Below are positions 17,339 to 25,494 of a stretch of DNA of 64,000 bases, piece by piece. The first letter of the stretch is position 1. Each line of letters opens with the position of its first letter. The position numbers were made by a program, and so were the translations under genes. The notes below the pieces were generated by a model that saw only the letters and a list, made by a program, of their open reading frames with translations, made no database searches and had not been told where the DNA came from. Source of the DNA: Blautia faecicola. GTDB taxonomy: Bacteria > Bacillota > Clostridia > Lachnospirales > Lachnospiraceae. Where the stretch lies: the NCBI RefSeq assembly GCF_004123145.1, contig NZ_SDKC01000001.1, positions 1,197,501-1,261,500 on the forward strand, given 5' to 3'.

Positions 17339-18220
17339 ATGGAACAGAGAATCAAAGGAACAACAGGATTATTGGCACTGATTGGAAGCCCGGTAGGACA
17401 TTCAGGATCCCCGGATATGTACAATTTCTGCTTCCGCTATCATAATCTGGATTATTGCTACATGGCTTTTGATATCAAAGAAGATCAGGTACCGGCAGCG
17501 CTGGATGCCATGCGTCTGTTTAACATGAGAGGATGCAACGTAACCATGCCGTGCAAAACCGCAGCAGCACAGAACATGGACGAATTATCCGATGCAGCAA
17601 GAATCATCGGTGCAGTCAATACAATCGTCAACGAAAACGGAAAACTGGTCGGTCATATGACAGACGGAATCGGATTTGTTGAAAACCTGAGAGACCACGG
17701 TGTAGATGTAAAAGGAAAGAAAATGGTAGTTTTAGGTGCCGGTGGAGCCGCAACAGCGATCCAGGTGCAGTGTGCACTGGACGGAGCAGCATCTATTTCC
17801 ATCTTTAACCCGAACGATCCTTTCCTGGATCGCGCAAAAAATACAGCTGCAAAGCTGAAAAAAGAAGTACCGGATTGCGATGTTCAGGTATTCTGTATCG
17901 AAGATCAGGACAAACTGAAAGAAGAGATCGCAAAAGCAGATATTCTGGTAAACGGAACACTGGCAGGGATGAAACCTCATGAAGATGTTTCTCTGATTAC
18001 GGACAAATCCGTATTTCGTCCGGATCTGGTAGTATGCGATGTTGTATACAATCCCGAAGAAACAAGACTCCTCCGGGAAGCAAGAGAAGCCGGCTGTGCA
18101 AAGACCATTGGCGGAAAAGGTATGCTTTTGTGGCAGGGAGTTGCAGCCTACAAATTATATACCGGCCTGGATATGCCTGTAGAGGAATATAAAAAGTTCC
18201 AGGCGGAAAACGCAAAATAA
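17339..18220 (+). CDS. Quinate/shikimate dehydrogenase, YdiB-type, paralog 1
   Basis: A 293-residue member of the shikimate dehydrogenase family, oxidising quinate or shikimate at C3 with NAD(P). Visible are GSPVGHSGSP (17-25), NVTMPCK with catalytic K73, N94 in GAVNTIV, D109 in MTDGIGF and the dinucleotide loop GAGGAATA (133-140). The C-terminal IGGKGMLLWQG is typical of YdiB. The segment after beta-2 reads FNPND and lacks the Arg of FNRKD that usually helps bind the NADP phosphate, so NAD preference is plausible. AGGAGG precedes the start. It is the third gene of the operon, followed by an MFS carrier. Confidence 0.88.
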   Translation: MEQRIKGTTGLLALIGSPVGHSGSPDMYNFCFRYHNLDYCYMAFDIKEDQVPAALDAMRLFNMRGCNVTMPCKTAAAQNMDELSDAARIIGAVNTIVNENGKLVGHMTDGIGFVENLRDHGVDVKGKKMVVLGAGGAATAIQVQCALDGAASISIFNPNDPFLDRAKNTAAKLKKEVPDCDVQVFCIEDQDKLKEEIAKADILVNGTLAGMKPHEDVSLITDKSVFRPDLVVCDVVYNPEETRLLREAREAGCAKTIGGKGMLLWQGVAAYKLYTGLDMPVEEYKKFQAENAK

Positions 18221-18233
18221 AATGAGGTAAAAA

Positions 18234-19424
18234 ATGAAACAGAACAGCAAGAAGAATTATGTGATAACATCTCTCGCATTGTATTTCACGTATTTTATTC
18301 ATGGAATAGGAGCGTCTATTTTAGGACAGTACAAACCACAGTTTGCAAAAGTGTGGGGCGCGACAGTGGGAAGTGATGGAACTGTCGACGTCAGTATGGT
18401 AGTATCTGTTATTGCAGCATTGGGACTGGGTCGTCTGATATCCCTTCCGTTCTCCGGACCGATCTCGGATAAGTTCGGCCGAAAGTTAAGCGGTATGATC
18501 GGTGTGATCTGTTATGTGATCTTTTTCTTCGGAATTGCATTTTCTCCGTCGATGGGAATTGCCTATGCATTCGCCATTGTGGGCGGAATCGCCAATTCCT
18601 TCCTGGACACCTGTGTAAGTCCGACCTGTATGGAGATTTATGTCAATAATCCTTCGATTGCGAATCTGTTTACAAAATTTTCCATGTGTATCAGTCAGTT
18701 CCTGCTGCCGTTCTTTATCGGAATGGTAGCGGCAGCAAATATGTCCTATCGCACCATCTTTCTGGTGGCAGGAATTGCGATCCTGATAGATGGAGTTCTG
18801 ATCCTGTTACTTCCGTTCCCGGCAAGAGAAAAGAAGAGCGGTGAAAAACAGGAGAAGAGTAAAGTGAAACTGACAAAAGTTTCTCTGGCAGCTGTGCTGA
18901 TCGGATTTACCAGTTCTTCCACCTTTATGCTGTGGCTGAACTGTAACCAGGAGCTGGGACGTGCTTACGGAATGACGGATTCCTCCGCTATCCAGTCTTT
19001 CTATGCACTGGGAACAGCGACTGCGGTTCTGGCAACTGCCTTCTTTATTAAAAAAGGCCTGAAAGAGATTGATATTCTGATCCTGTATCCGGCGATTTCC
19101 ACCGTGATGCTTGGTCTGTGTTTTCTGATTCAGGCACCATGGATCTGTCTGATTGGCGGGTTTGTGATCGGTTATGCAGGCGCCGGCGGTGTACTCCAGC
19201 TGGCGACCTCCACAACCGCAACGTTTTTCCCGGAGAATAAGGGGACGGCGACTTCTATGGTCATGATTGCGTCCAGTATCGCAAACTATACAATTATTTC
19301 TCTGGCAAGTTATATTACGAAGACAGGCGGTGCAGCCGCTCCAAGAATGATCCTACTTCTGAATATGGGAGTTACCATTGTGGGAATCCTTCTTGCCCTG
19401 TATGTAAAGAAGAATAAAAAGTAA
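18234..19424 (+). CDS. MFS transporter, YdiN/YdiM-like
   Basis: A 396-residue major facilitator with 12 predicted helices. The loop 2-3 signature appears as GPISDKFGRK, preceded by GLGRLISLPF, and the second half has YAGAGGVLQLATS; both segments recall E. coli YdiN, which is encoded beside ydiB and aroD. It should exchange or import a quinate/shikimate-type acid or export an end product. The start is 14 bases after the dehydrogenase stop, with GAGGT upstream. The stop codon TAA (19422-19424) lies inside a leader hairpin repeat, and a terminator follows. Confidence 0.82.
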   Translation: MKQNSKKNYVITSLALYFTYFIHGIGASILGQYKPQFAKVWGATVGSDGTVDVSMVVSVIAALGLGRLISLPFSGPISDKFGRKLSGMIGVICYVIFFFGIAFSPSMGIAYAFAIVGGIANSFLDTCVSPTCMEIYVNNPSIANLFTKFSMCISQFLLPFFIGMVAAANMSYRTIFLVAGIAILIDGVLILLLPFPAREKKSGEKQEKSKVKLTKVSLAAVLIGFTSSSTFMLWLNCNQELGRAYGMTDSSAIQSFYALGTATAVLATAFFIKKGLKEIDILILYPAISTVMLGLCFLIQAPWICLIGGFVIGYAGAGGVLQLATSTTATFFPENKGTATSMVMIASSIANYTIISLASYITKTGGAAAPRMILLLNMGVTIVGILLALYVKKNKK

Positions 19425-19447
19425 CTGTGAAAGTACAGAACAGTTAC
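19421..19447 (+). repeat. Leader hairpin repeat, copy 2
   Basis: Perfect arms GTAACTGT and ACAGTTAC around the loop GAAAGTACAGA. It overlaps the stop codon of the MFS gene and precedes the next permease gene by about 140 bases. Confidence 0.75.
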
Positions 19448-19482
19448 TTCAGAAAATAAGAATTCAAAATGTAAAATGATTT

Positions 19483-19534
19483 CCGGTCGATCTTCCCAGA
19501 TGTATGCCTGAACGAATGTCGACCGGTTTTTTTT
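19483..19534 (+). terminator. Terminator after the MFS gene
   Basis: Arms CCGGTCGA (19483-19490) and TCGACCGG (19519-19526) are followed by eight T residues. The catabolic operon probably ends here, at least in part. Confidence 0.85.
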
Positions 19535-19590
19535 AGGCAGAAATTGTCTAAAAATTAACGAAAATAAGAATTGAGAAATGGAGAATTTTT

Positions 19591-20967
19591 ATGGCACATG
19601 CAAAGCGACAAAGAAGGGAAAATGAATTGCCCTATATTCCGTTCGGGCCGTTTCAGGTTCGACTGCCGTTTATTCATTACAAAATAGAATCTGTAGAATT
19701 TATTCAGGGACTGATTCTCGGTGTAACCGCACTGAGTGCGGTTCCCTATCTGGAACAATATCTTGGGCTTCCATATGAGCTGGCGTGGAGCTGTGTGATT
19801 CTGGAGACCATGCTGTATCTGCTTCACAGTCTGCTGGGAGATCCGGTGGTTCCGGGATGGATCACTCCGACACTTCCGTTGACGATTGTTTTTCTGGAAG
19901 GATTTCCGATAGGGCAAGAGCGTATCCAGGCAATGATTGCGCTGCAGCTGCTGGTGGGACTGGTCTTTTTGTTTATGGGAATCTCGAAGCTGGCAGATAA
20001 GTTTGTCCATGCAGTTCCGGCATCGGTAAAGGGAGGAATCCTGCTGGCGGCACCAATCACCGTTATGGCGGGACAGATCGGAGAGGGCGGTAATATGCAC
20101 AAATATCCGATCGCGATCGTAGCAGGTGTGGGACTTTTACTTCTGATCAGTTTTTCTGATAAGTACCAGGAGAAGAGAAAAGATTCAAAATTTCTGGATA
20201 TGGTCGCACGGTATGGGAATCTGTTTCCGTATCTGCTGGCGATGATCGTCGGACTGATCGTCGGAGAACTGGATATGCCGGGACTGGAGATCGGAACTTT
20301 TATTAAGATTCCGGAGTTTTCGAGAATGTTTTCGGAAGTCAGCATCTTTGGTGTGGGGATTCCGCCAGTATCCATGTTTCTCAAGGCATTGCCGCTGGCA
20401 CTGGTGAGTTATGTGATTGCGTTTGGCGATTTTGTTACCACGGAGACGTTAGTGACGGAAGCACGCCAGTCCAGAGATGATGAGTACATTGATTTTAATT
20501 CCAGCCGTTCTAATATGGTCAGTGGATTGCGCAATGTGTTGCTGGCATTTTTTGCACCGTTTCCACCCCTTTCCGGTCCGTTATGGGTTGGTATGACGGT
20601 ATCGGTATCTATTCGCTACCAGGAAGGAAAAAAAGCGATGAAATCTCTTCTGGGAGGTATGGCGTCCTTCCGTCTGGCAACATTTCTGAGTGTTATGATC
20701 ATACCGGTCGTAAGCTTTTTCCGGCCGATCTTCGGTGTGGGATCTTCGATCACGTTGTTGTTTCAGGCTTTTGTCTGTGCGAGAATCGGTATGGATTACT
20801 GTAAGACTGACCGGGATAAGATGATCGGTGGTGTGATGGCTGCGGTTCTGGCCACCCAGGGAACCGCCTGGGCTTCTGCCTGGGCGCTTGGTGTGGGATT
20901 CGGACTGAACCTGCTGCTGTCTAACTGGAAACCGGGACAGAAAGAAATTGAGAACACAGAAGAGTAA
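19591..20967 (+). CDS. NCS2-like (xanthine/uracil/nucleobase superfamily) permease
   Basis: A 458-residue membrane protein with about 12-14 hydrophobic helices and the general layout of the NCS2/SulP-type fold (PFPPLSGPLWVG, GDFVTTETLVTEAR). I cannot assign the substrate. GGAG lies upstream of ATG 19591. It follows the quinate/shikimate operon in the same direction but behind a terminator, so co-regulation is uncertain; a further aromatic-acid or nucleobase substrate is possible. A strong terminator follows. Confidence 0.65.
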   Translation: MAHAKRQRRENELPYIPFGPFQVRLPFIHYKIESVEFIQGLILGVTALSAVPYLEQYLGLPYELAWSCVILETMLYLLHSLLGDPVVPGWITPTLPLTIVFLEGFPIGQERIQAMIALQLLVGLVFLFMGISKLADKFVHAVPASVKGGILLAAPITVMAGQIGEGGNMHKYPIAIVAGVGLLLLISFSDKYQEKRKDSKFLDMVARYGNLFPYLLAMIVGLIVGELDMPGLEIGTFIKIPEFSRMFSEVSIFGVGIPPVSMFLKALPLALVSYVIAFGDFVTTETLVTEARQSRDDEYIDFNSSRSNMVSGLRNVLLAFFAPFPPLSGPLWVGMTVSVSIRYQEGKKAMKSLLGGMASFRLATFLSVMIIPVVSFFRPIFGVGSSITLLFQAFVCARIGMDYCKTDRDKMIGGVMAAVLATQGTAWASAWALGVGFGLNLLLSNWKPGQKEIENTEE

Positions 20968-21001
20968 AGCAAAATACAGAATAACGTAAAAAGCAGATAA
21001 C

Positions 21002-21052
21002 AAAAAGAGAAGGCCTGTGGTAAGGGGAAATTACGGCAGGTCTTCTCTTTTT
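21002..21052 (+). terminator. Terminator after the NCS2-like permease
   Basis: Arms AAAAAGAGAAGGCCTG (21002-21017) and CAGGTCTTCTCTTTTT (21037-21052) pair over 16 bp with one wobble and carry a terminal T-run. Confidence 0.88.
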
Positions 21053-21061
21053 ATCTTTATT

Positions 21062-21205
21062 ACTATAAATGAGCAAATACCGAAAAGTACACAAATTCCA
21101 TAGGCTGGTGTGTGCATTATGTGAACACTGAACTGGTTTGATTTCTTAAATGTCCGCATATCACGGATTCAATTGTGCATTTTTTCAAATTTGCTCATTT
21201 ATAGT
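21062..21205. mobile_element. 144-bp non-coding element with 17-bp terminal inverted repeats
   Basis: ACTATAAATGAGCAAAT (21062-21078) and its perfect complement (21189-21205) bound a 144-bp segment. TTATT directly flanks both sides (21057-21061 and 21206-21210), compatible with a 5-bp target duplication. No frame or known motif lies inside. It sits between the convergent permease and aroD ends. It differs in sequence from the MITE at 1637. Confidence 0.6.
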
Positions 21206-21277
21206 TTATTATATAAAAGGGTTATGAAATAAGTAGGAATTTGAAATTATGTTTTTAAAGCGTTGTTATTTTCTGCA

Positions 21278-22039
21278 TTACAGACTTTTGTGTATGATGT
21301 CCAGAACCTGTTTCAATTCATGGACACCGATCTGTCCCGGTGCAGAAGCTTTGGAAGCGGCACCGAAGGTCAGTGCGGAACCAAAGGTCTCACCGGTCAG
21401 ACGGCTTACAACACCCGTTCCGGCCATAGACATGGTGATGATCGGGCGGTCTGCGTACTGTTCTGACATTTCCAGAGTGGCTTCTAAAAGTGTCAGAACG
21501 TCTTTTTTGCAGGTCGGCATCAGAGCAATCTTCGGAATGTCTGCACCGAGAGTCTGCATCTTTCTGAGACGACGAACAATCTCGTCTTTCTCAGGAGTTT
21601 TTGCAAAGTCATGGTTGGAAGCGATGACTTTTACGCCATTTGCATGGGCATGAGAAATGATGGAGGTCACAATCTCATCCCCGGTAAATGCTTCCACATC
21701 CACCAGATCCACATAGCCGCTTTCCGCCACGGCTTTGTTTAACTGTGCATACTGTTCCGGTGAAATTTCTTTTTCTCCGCCTTCCTTGGAGGTTCGGAAG
21801 GTGAAGAGTACAGGAATCTCACCCAAAGCTTCGTTCAACTGCTTTGCGGTGGTCAGAACTTCCTCTGTATTGAAGACATCATCGTACCAGTCTACACGCC
21901 ACTCTGCAACATCTACAGGCAGTGCGGAGAAGGTAGCGGCTTCTTTGAGAATTTCCTCGCGGGTTTTACCAACGATCGGAACACAGATCTTCGGTCTGCC
22001 TTCGCCGATGGTAATGTTTCTTACTTTTACAGTATTCAT
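21278..22039 (-). CDS. aroD: Type I 3-dehydroquinate dehydratase
   Basis: A 253-residue class I dehydroquinase, which dehydrates 3-dehydroquinate to 3-dehydroshikimate through a lysine Schiff base. Key residues fall at the classical positions: E46 in EWRVD, R82, E86, H143 in SNHDF and K170 in PKIALMP; the lid segment is GETFGSALTFG. It is the last gene of a minus-strand operon behind a YdiB-type dehydrogenase and an enoate reductase. ydiB-aroD adjacency also occurs in E. coli. In this context a catabolic role is likely, though a share in aromatic biosynthesis cannot be excluded. Confidence 0.95.
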   Translation of the reverse strand: MNTVKVRNITIGEGRPKICVPIVGKTREEILKEAATFSALPVDVAEWRVDWYDDVFNTEEVLTTAKQLNEALGEIPVLFTFRTSKEGGEKEISPEQYAQLNKAVAESGYVDLVDVEAFTGDEIVTSIISHAHANGVKVIASNHDFAKTPEKDEIVRRLRKMQTLGADIPKIALMPTCKKDVLTLLEATLEMSEQYADRPIITMSMAGTGVVSRLTGETFGSALTFGAASKASAPGQIGVHELKQVLDIIHKSL

Positions 22040-22073
22040 AGTGTTTTCCTTTCTCGAAAACCGTTTTTACATT

Positions 22074-22949
22074 TTAGTCGTATTTGATGTTCAGAACTTC
22101 TTTCATGTGTTCGATAGGCATCGGTTCGCCGGTCCACAGCTCGAAAGCAGCAGATCCCTGGAACAGCATCATGCCCAGACCGTTCATGGTCTTGCATCCA
22201 ACTTCTTTAGCCATGGAACGCATCTTTGTCTCCAGTGGAGAATAAGGAACATCAACAACGATCAGCTCCGGACGGAAGTAAGATTTGTCCGGTACTACGG
22301 ACTGTCCTTCCAGCGGTTTCATACCAACACCGGTAGCGTTGACGAACAGGTAGCTGTCGTTCATTTCCTCTTTCAGTTTGTCAAGTTCTGCCAGATCGTA
22401 GAGAACTGCATGAGAAGAAGTTCTGGTATTGATCTTTTCTACAGTAGATACTGCACGCTCCCAGAATTCATCTTTGCGGTTGAAGATTACGATTTCTGCA
22501 ACCCCGTCCAGCGCTGCCTGGATCTCAATAGCTGTAGCAGCGCCGCCGGCACCTACGATGGTCATTTTTTTGCCAATGACGTCAATGTTGTTGTCCTTCA
22601 GAGCCTGCATAAAACCGATACCGTCTGTGATATGACCGGTCAGATGGCCGTTGTCATTGACAATGGTATTGACAGCGCCGCAAAGCTCAGCAGCCGGTGA
22701 CAGTTCGTCAAGATACTGTCCTACCAGTGTTTTGTTTGGCATGGATACGTTGGATCCTCTCATTTTCAGAGTACGGATGGCTTTTACTGCATCTTCGATT
22801 TCGTCGGCACCAACTTCGAATGCCAGATATGCATAGTCGTAACCTAATTTTGCAAATGCTTCGTTCTGCATTGCCGGTGAACTGGAGTGACGGATCGGGT
22901 ATGCCATCAGTCCGATAAGTTCTGTGTGTCCTGTGATTCTTTCTGCCAT
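22074..22949 (-). CDS. Quinate/shikimate dehydrogenase, YdiB-type, paralog 2
   Basis: A 291-residue shikimate dehydrogenase family enzyme very close in motif to E. coli YdiB: ELIGLMAYPIRHSSSP at the N-terminus, VSMPNK with K73, N94, D109 in ITDG, GAGGAATA, and FNRKDEFWERA, the YdiB-like cofactor loop that tolerates NAD or NADP. AAAGGA precedes ATG 22949. It lies between the second enoate reductase and aroD. It has a paralog 4 kb away on the other strand, so the two may handle different substrates (quinate and shikimate) or different directions. Its coding region contains the 29-nt sequence duplicated upstream of the MATE gene. Confidence 0.92.
   Translation of the reverse strand: MAERITGHTELIGLMAYPIRHSSSPAMQNEAFAKLGYDYAYLAFEVGADEIEDAVKAIRTLKMRGSNVSMPNKTLVGQYLDELSPAAELCGAVNTIVNDNGHLTGHITDGIGFMQALKDNNIDVIGKKMTIVGAGGAATAIEIQAALDGVAEIVIFNRKDEFWERAVSTVEKINTRTSSHAVLYDLAELDKLKEEMNDSYLFVNATGVGMKPLEGQSVVPDKSYFRPELIVVDVPYSPLETKMRSMAKEVGCKTMNGLGMMLFQGSAAFELWTGEPMPIEHMKEVLNIKYD
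22693..22721 (+). repeat. 29-nt exact repeat, copy within the second shikimate dehydrogenase gene
   Basis: Positions 22693-22721 equal 26172-26200 base for base. Here the plus strand is antisense to the gene, in the region encoding GQYLDELSPA. It contains a small inverted repeat GACAGT/ACTGTC. Confidence 0.9.
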
Positions 22950-22967
22950 GATTTTTTGTCCTTTCCT

Positions 22968-23018
22968 GTAATCATGCTACTCCACTGACAAGAATGGTAA
23001 ATGGAGCAGCATGATTAC
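22968..23018 (-). other. Intercistronic hairpin between enoate reductase 2 and the dehydrogenase
   Basis: 17-bp arms (22968-22984 and 23002-23018, beginning GTAATCATGCT) pair with one mismatch that becomes a wobble in the minus-strand RNA. There is no T-run, so it is more likely an mRNA processing or stability element than a terminator. Confidence 0.55.
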
Positions 23019-23074
23019 GCTTTATTTATTTCATCAATATCGGTGGAGAAAAATCCGCCGATATATGATAACAA

Positions 23075-25075
23075 TTAATCCAGATAACCTCTTTGGGTCA
23101 GATGATAAAGAATATTTCTTCCTTCCATGGTTCCGTCGATGATACGGCGGGCTCTCTGGCTGTCACCGATGTTGATCACTTCTACATCGTCATCAGCGAA
23201 TGCTTCCAGAAGCTGTGGATACAGCTGTCCTTTGGCTCTCATACCAAGACATACGAAACCATAGTCAAATGGCAGTTCGTATTCACCTTCGCTGCCTTTT
23301 ACCAGGAAGGAATCTGCTTTTACTTCCAAAAGGGCAGTTTTCGTCAGCTGATGTACGTCATGTTTTTTCATCATGCATCTGGTATCGTTTTTGGTTACCG
23401 GATCCAAATCACGGCCGATCTGATCCATCATTTCAACGATAGAGATATCCGCTTTACGTGCCGCAAAGAATTCCACAACATCAAGACCTACGGCACCGCC
23501 ACCGATAACAGCGACTTTTTTGCCTTCCAGATCCTGCGGAAAATCGTTGATATGACTGATCATACCTAAGATAGAATAAACATTTCCGCCTTCTTTGTCA
23601 ATATTATCCATCAGACCATTGATCGGAGGAAGCAGAGGGCCGGAGCCGGTCGCGTTGACGATCAGGTTCGGATGGAATTTGCGGATATTTTCCGGCGTTG
23701 CCTGGGTTCCGGTAAAGATATAGAGGTTATCCAGACCGACTGCACGGTGTTCCAGATAGTGCGGGAAATCAGCCAGACGTTTCTTTGCCGGGATCTTGGA
23801 GATCTCAGCAGCCAGACCGCCCAGAGTCTCTTTTTCTTCCAGAAGGAAAGTGTTACATCCTACCTCAGCAGCTGTACAGGCAGCTTCCAGACCTGCGGTA
23901 CCTCCACCGATCACAACTACGTTACAGTTTTTATTGACTTTTTGGGATCTGTAGGTATCGCCTTCGAGTACGGACGGGTTGACCGTACAACGGATCGGAC
24001 GGTTGAAGCCGATACGGTTTCCGGCACATCCGATGTTACAGGAGATACATTTGCGGATATCACATTCGTGACCGGTTGCAACTTTATTTACCCATTCCGG
24101 ATCCGCGATCAGTCCACGGCCCATACCGATCAGATCAGCATCGCCGTCAGCCAGGATCTTTTCCGCAACTTTCGGATCACGGATATTTCCCATGGAGATA
24201 CATGGTTTGCCGAATTTTTCTTTGACAGCTCTTGGCATGTAGGAACGCCATCCGTCTTTCATATAATTGGCATCGATCTGATACTGGATGGAGCTGTTCA
24301 GACCACAGGATACGTCGAAGATATCCACTTCTTCCTGTACATATTCCAGATATTTCAGAGTATCTTCCAGTGTGTTTCCACCTTCTACCATCTCATCTGC
24401 ACTCAGACGCAGCATGATCGGAAAGAAAGGTCCTACCTGTTTTCTGACTTCTTCGATGACCATACGGCAGAAACGTGTTCTGTTTTCTACGGAACCACCG
24501 AATTCGTCAGTACGTTTGTTGGTGGTAGGAGAGAGGAACTGGCTGATCAGGTAAGAATGACCTGCATGGATCTCTACAGCGTCAAAACCTGCAATCTGTG
24601 CACGTTTTGCGGCCTGTCCGTATTTTTTTACGATATCCAGGATCTCGTCTTTGGTCAGAGGGCGCGGGATATCGCCGCCGGCTTTGGTCGGTACATCAGA
24701 GGCAGATACCGGCTGCATGTTGATACGGGATGATACTGCCGAAGCACCGGCATGGTTGATCTGAATAGCCACACAGGTACCGTATCGATGGATATTTTCG
24801 CAGAACTTGAACAGACGAGGCAGATAATTGTCATGATCGATACGCAGCTGAGTGGTACCGTTGGAGCCCTGCGGAGAGTCTACACTGGCGTTTTCCACGA
24901 TGATCAGACCGGTACCGCCTTTGGCACGCTGCTCATAATAGTTAATATGAAGAAAACTCATTTCACCGTTCTGTTCACCATAGTTGGTACCCATTGGCAT
25001 CATGGTGATACGGTTTTTGATAGTCATATTTTTCACTGTCAATGGGGTGAAGATATGCTGATAATTGCCTTTCAT
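23075..25075 (-). CDS. Fe-S flavoenzyme of the enoate reductase family, paralog 2
   Basis: A 666-residue protein, close to the usual length of clostridial 2-enoate reductase. The FMN barrel has MPMGTNYG near the N-terminus, EIHAGHSYLISQFLSP and TNKRTDEFGGSVENR. The 4Fe-4S motif is CISCNIGC with a fourth Cys in RCTVNP. FAD and NAD loops are VIGGGTAGLEA and VIGGGAVGLD. ATG 25075 is chosen because GGGAGG lies just upstream. First gene of the minus-strand operon with a YdiB homolog and aroD. It should reduce an alpha,beta-unsaturated carboxylate or enone using NADH; hydroxycinnamates or dehydroshikimate are the candidates. Confidence 0.87.
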   Translation of the reverse strand: MKGNYQHIFTPLTVKNMTIKNRITMMPMGTNYGEQNGEMSFLHINYYEQRAKGGTGLIIVENASVDSPQGSNGTTQLRIDHDNYLPRLFKFCENIHRYGTCVAIQINHAGASAVSSRINMQPVSASDVPTKAGGDIPRPLTKDEILDIVKKYGQAAKRAQIAGFDAVEIHAGHSYLISQFLSPTTNKRTDEFGGSVENRTRFCRMVIEEVRKQVGPFFPIMLRLSADEMVEGGNTLEDTLKYLEYVQEEVDIFDVSCGLNSSIQYQIDANYMKDGWRSYMPRAVKEKFGKPCISMGNIRDPKVAEKILADGDADLIGMGRGLIADPEWVNKVATGHECDIRKCISCNIGCAGNRIGFNRPIRCTVNPSVLEGDTYRSQKVNKNCNVVVIGGGTAGLEAACTAAEVGCNTFLLEEKETLGGLAAEISKIPAKKRLADFPHYLEHRAVGLDNLYIFTGTQATPENIRKFHPNLIVNATGSGPLLPPINGLMDNIDKEGGNVYSILGMISHINDFPQDLEGKKVAVIGGGAVGLDVVEFFAARKADISIVEMMDQIGRDLDPVTKNDTRCMMKKHDVHQLTKTALLEVKADSFLVKGSEGEYELPFDYGFVCLGMRAKGQLYPQLLEAFADDDVEVINIGDSQRARRIIDGTMEGRNILYHLTQRGYLD

Positions 25076-25494
25076 AAAGAAACCTCCCTGAGATTTTTGT
25101 AGGTGATGGGGCAAAAAGTGTTTTGACCCATTTGATACCGGATTATTCCGTACTTCGTACTCTTACAATCCTCAAAAACATTCGTGATCCGCGCATTTTT
25201 CTTTGGGAAATGGCTGCTTACTCATGTTTTCGGCGAGTCCCAAGGTCAGAAATCTTCATGCAGGCAAGCTTGCGGCAGACTTACGACTTTTTGACTCTGG
25301 GTATCATGTATGTGTTAATTATATAACAAAAATATAACAAGTACTAATTCGTATTATTTGCGGTATGATAAAAAAATTCTATCGGTTATTATAAATTTTG
25401 TTAAATAAAAAACGACTGAAATACGGATTCACATTGCATATCGGGCGGTGGAATGGTAAGATAAAACATATGTTTGAAAAAGGAGAGGGATAGC
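25076..25494. promoter_or_regulatory. 419-bp divergent gap: leader and promoter of enoate reductase 2, start of GNAT gene
   Basis: No gene is seen. Reading the minus strand, TATAAT (25393-25388) is preceded at a 4-nt gap by ATTTAACAA (25406-25398), a block also found at the 7.4-kb and 14.5-kb promoters with a 5-nt gap. TATGCAAT near 25441-25434 may be a weak form of the upstream block. The resulting leader of about 300 nt holds the 57-bp repeat at 25134-25190. On the plus strand AAAGGAGAGGG precedes the GNAT start. Confidence 0.5.
25134..25190 (-). repeat. 57-bp leader repeat, copy upstream of enoate reductase 2 (hairpin copy 7)
   Basis: This 57-bp segment matches the reverse complement of 60840-60896 at about 49 of 57 positions. 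Read on the minus strand it contains the extended hairpin with GTACGAAGTAC at its tip and CCGGTATC at its 3' side, about 60 bases before the start codon of enoate reductase 2. Confidence 0.75.

Noticed and set aside
23093-25102. Long open frames on the strand opposite enoate reductase 2
   Set aside because: The minus strand encodes a clear full-length enzyme with all motifs; the opposite frames have no ribosome sites or recognisable domains.
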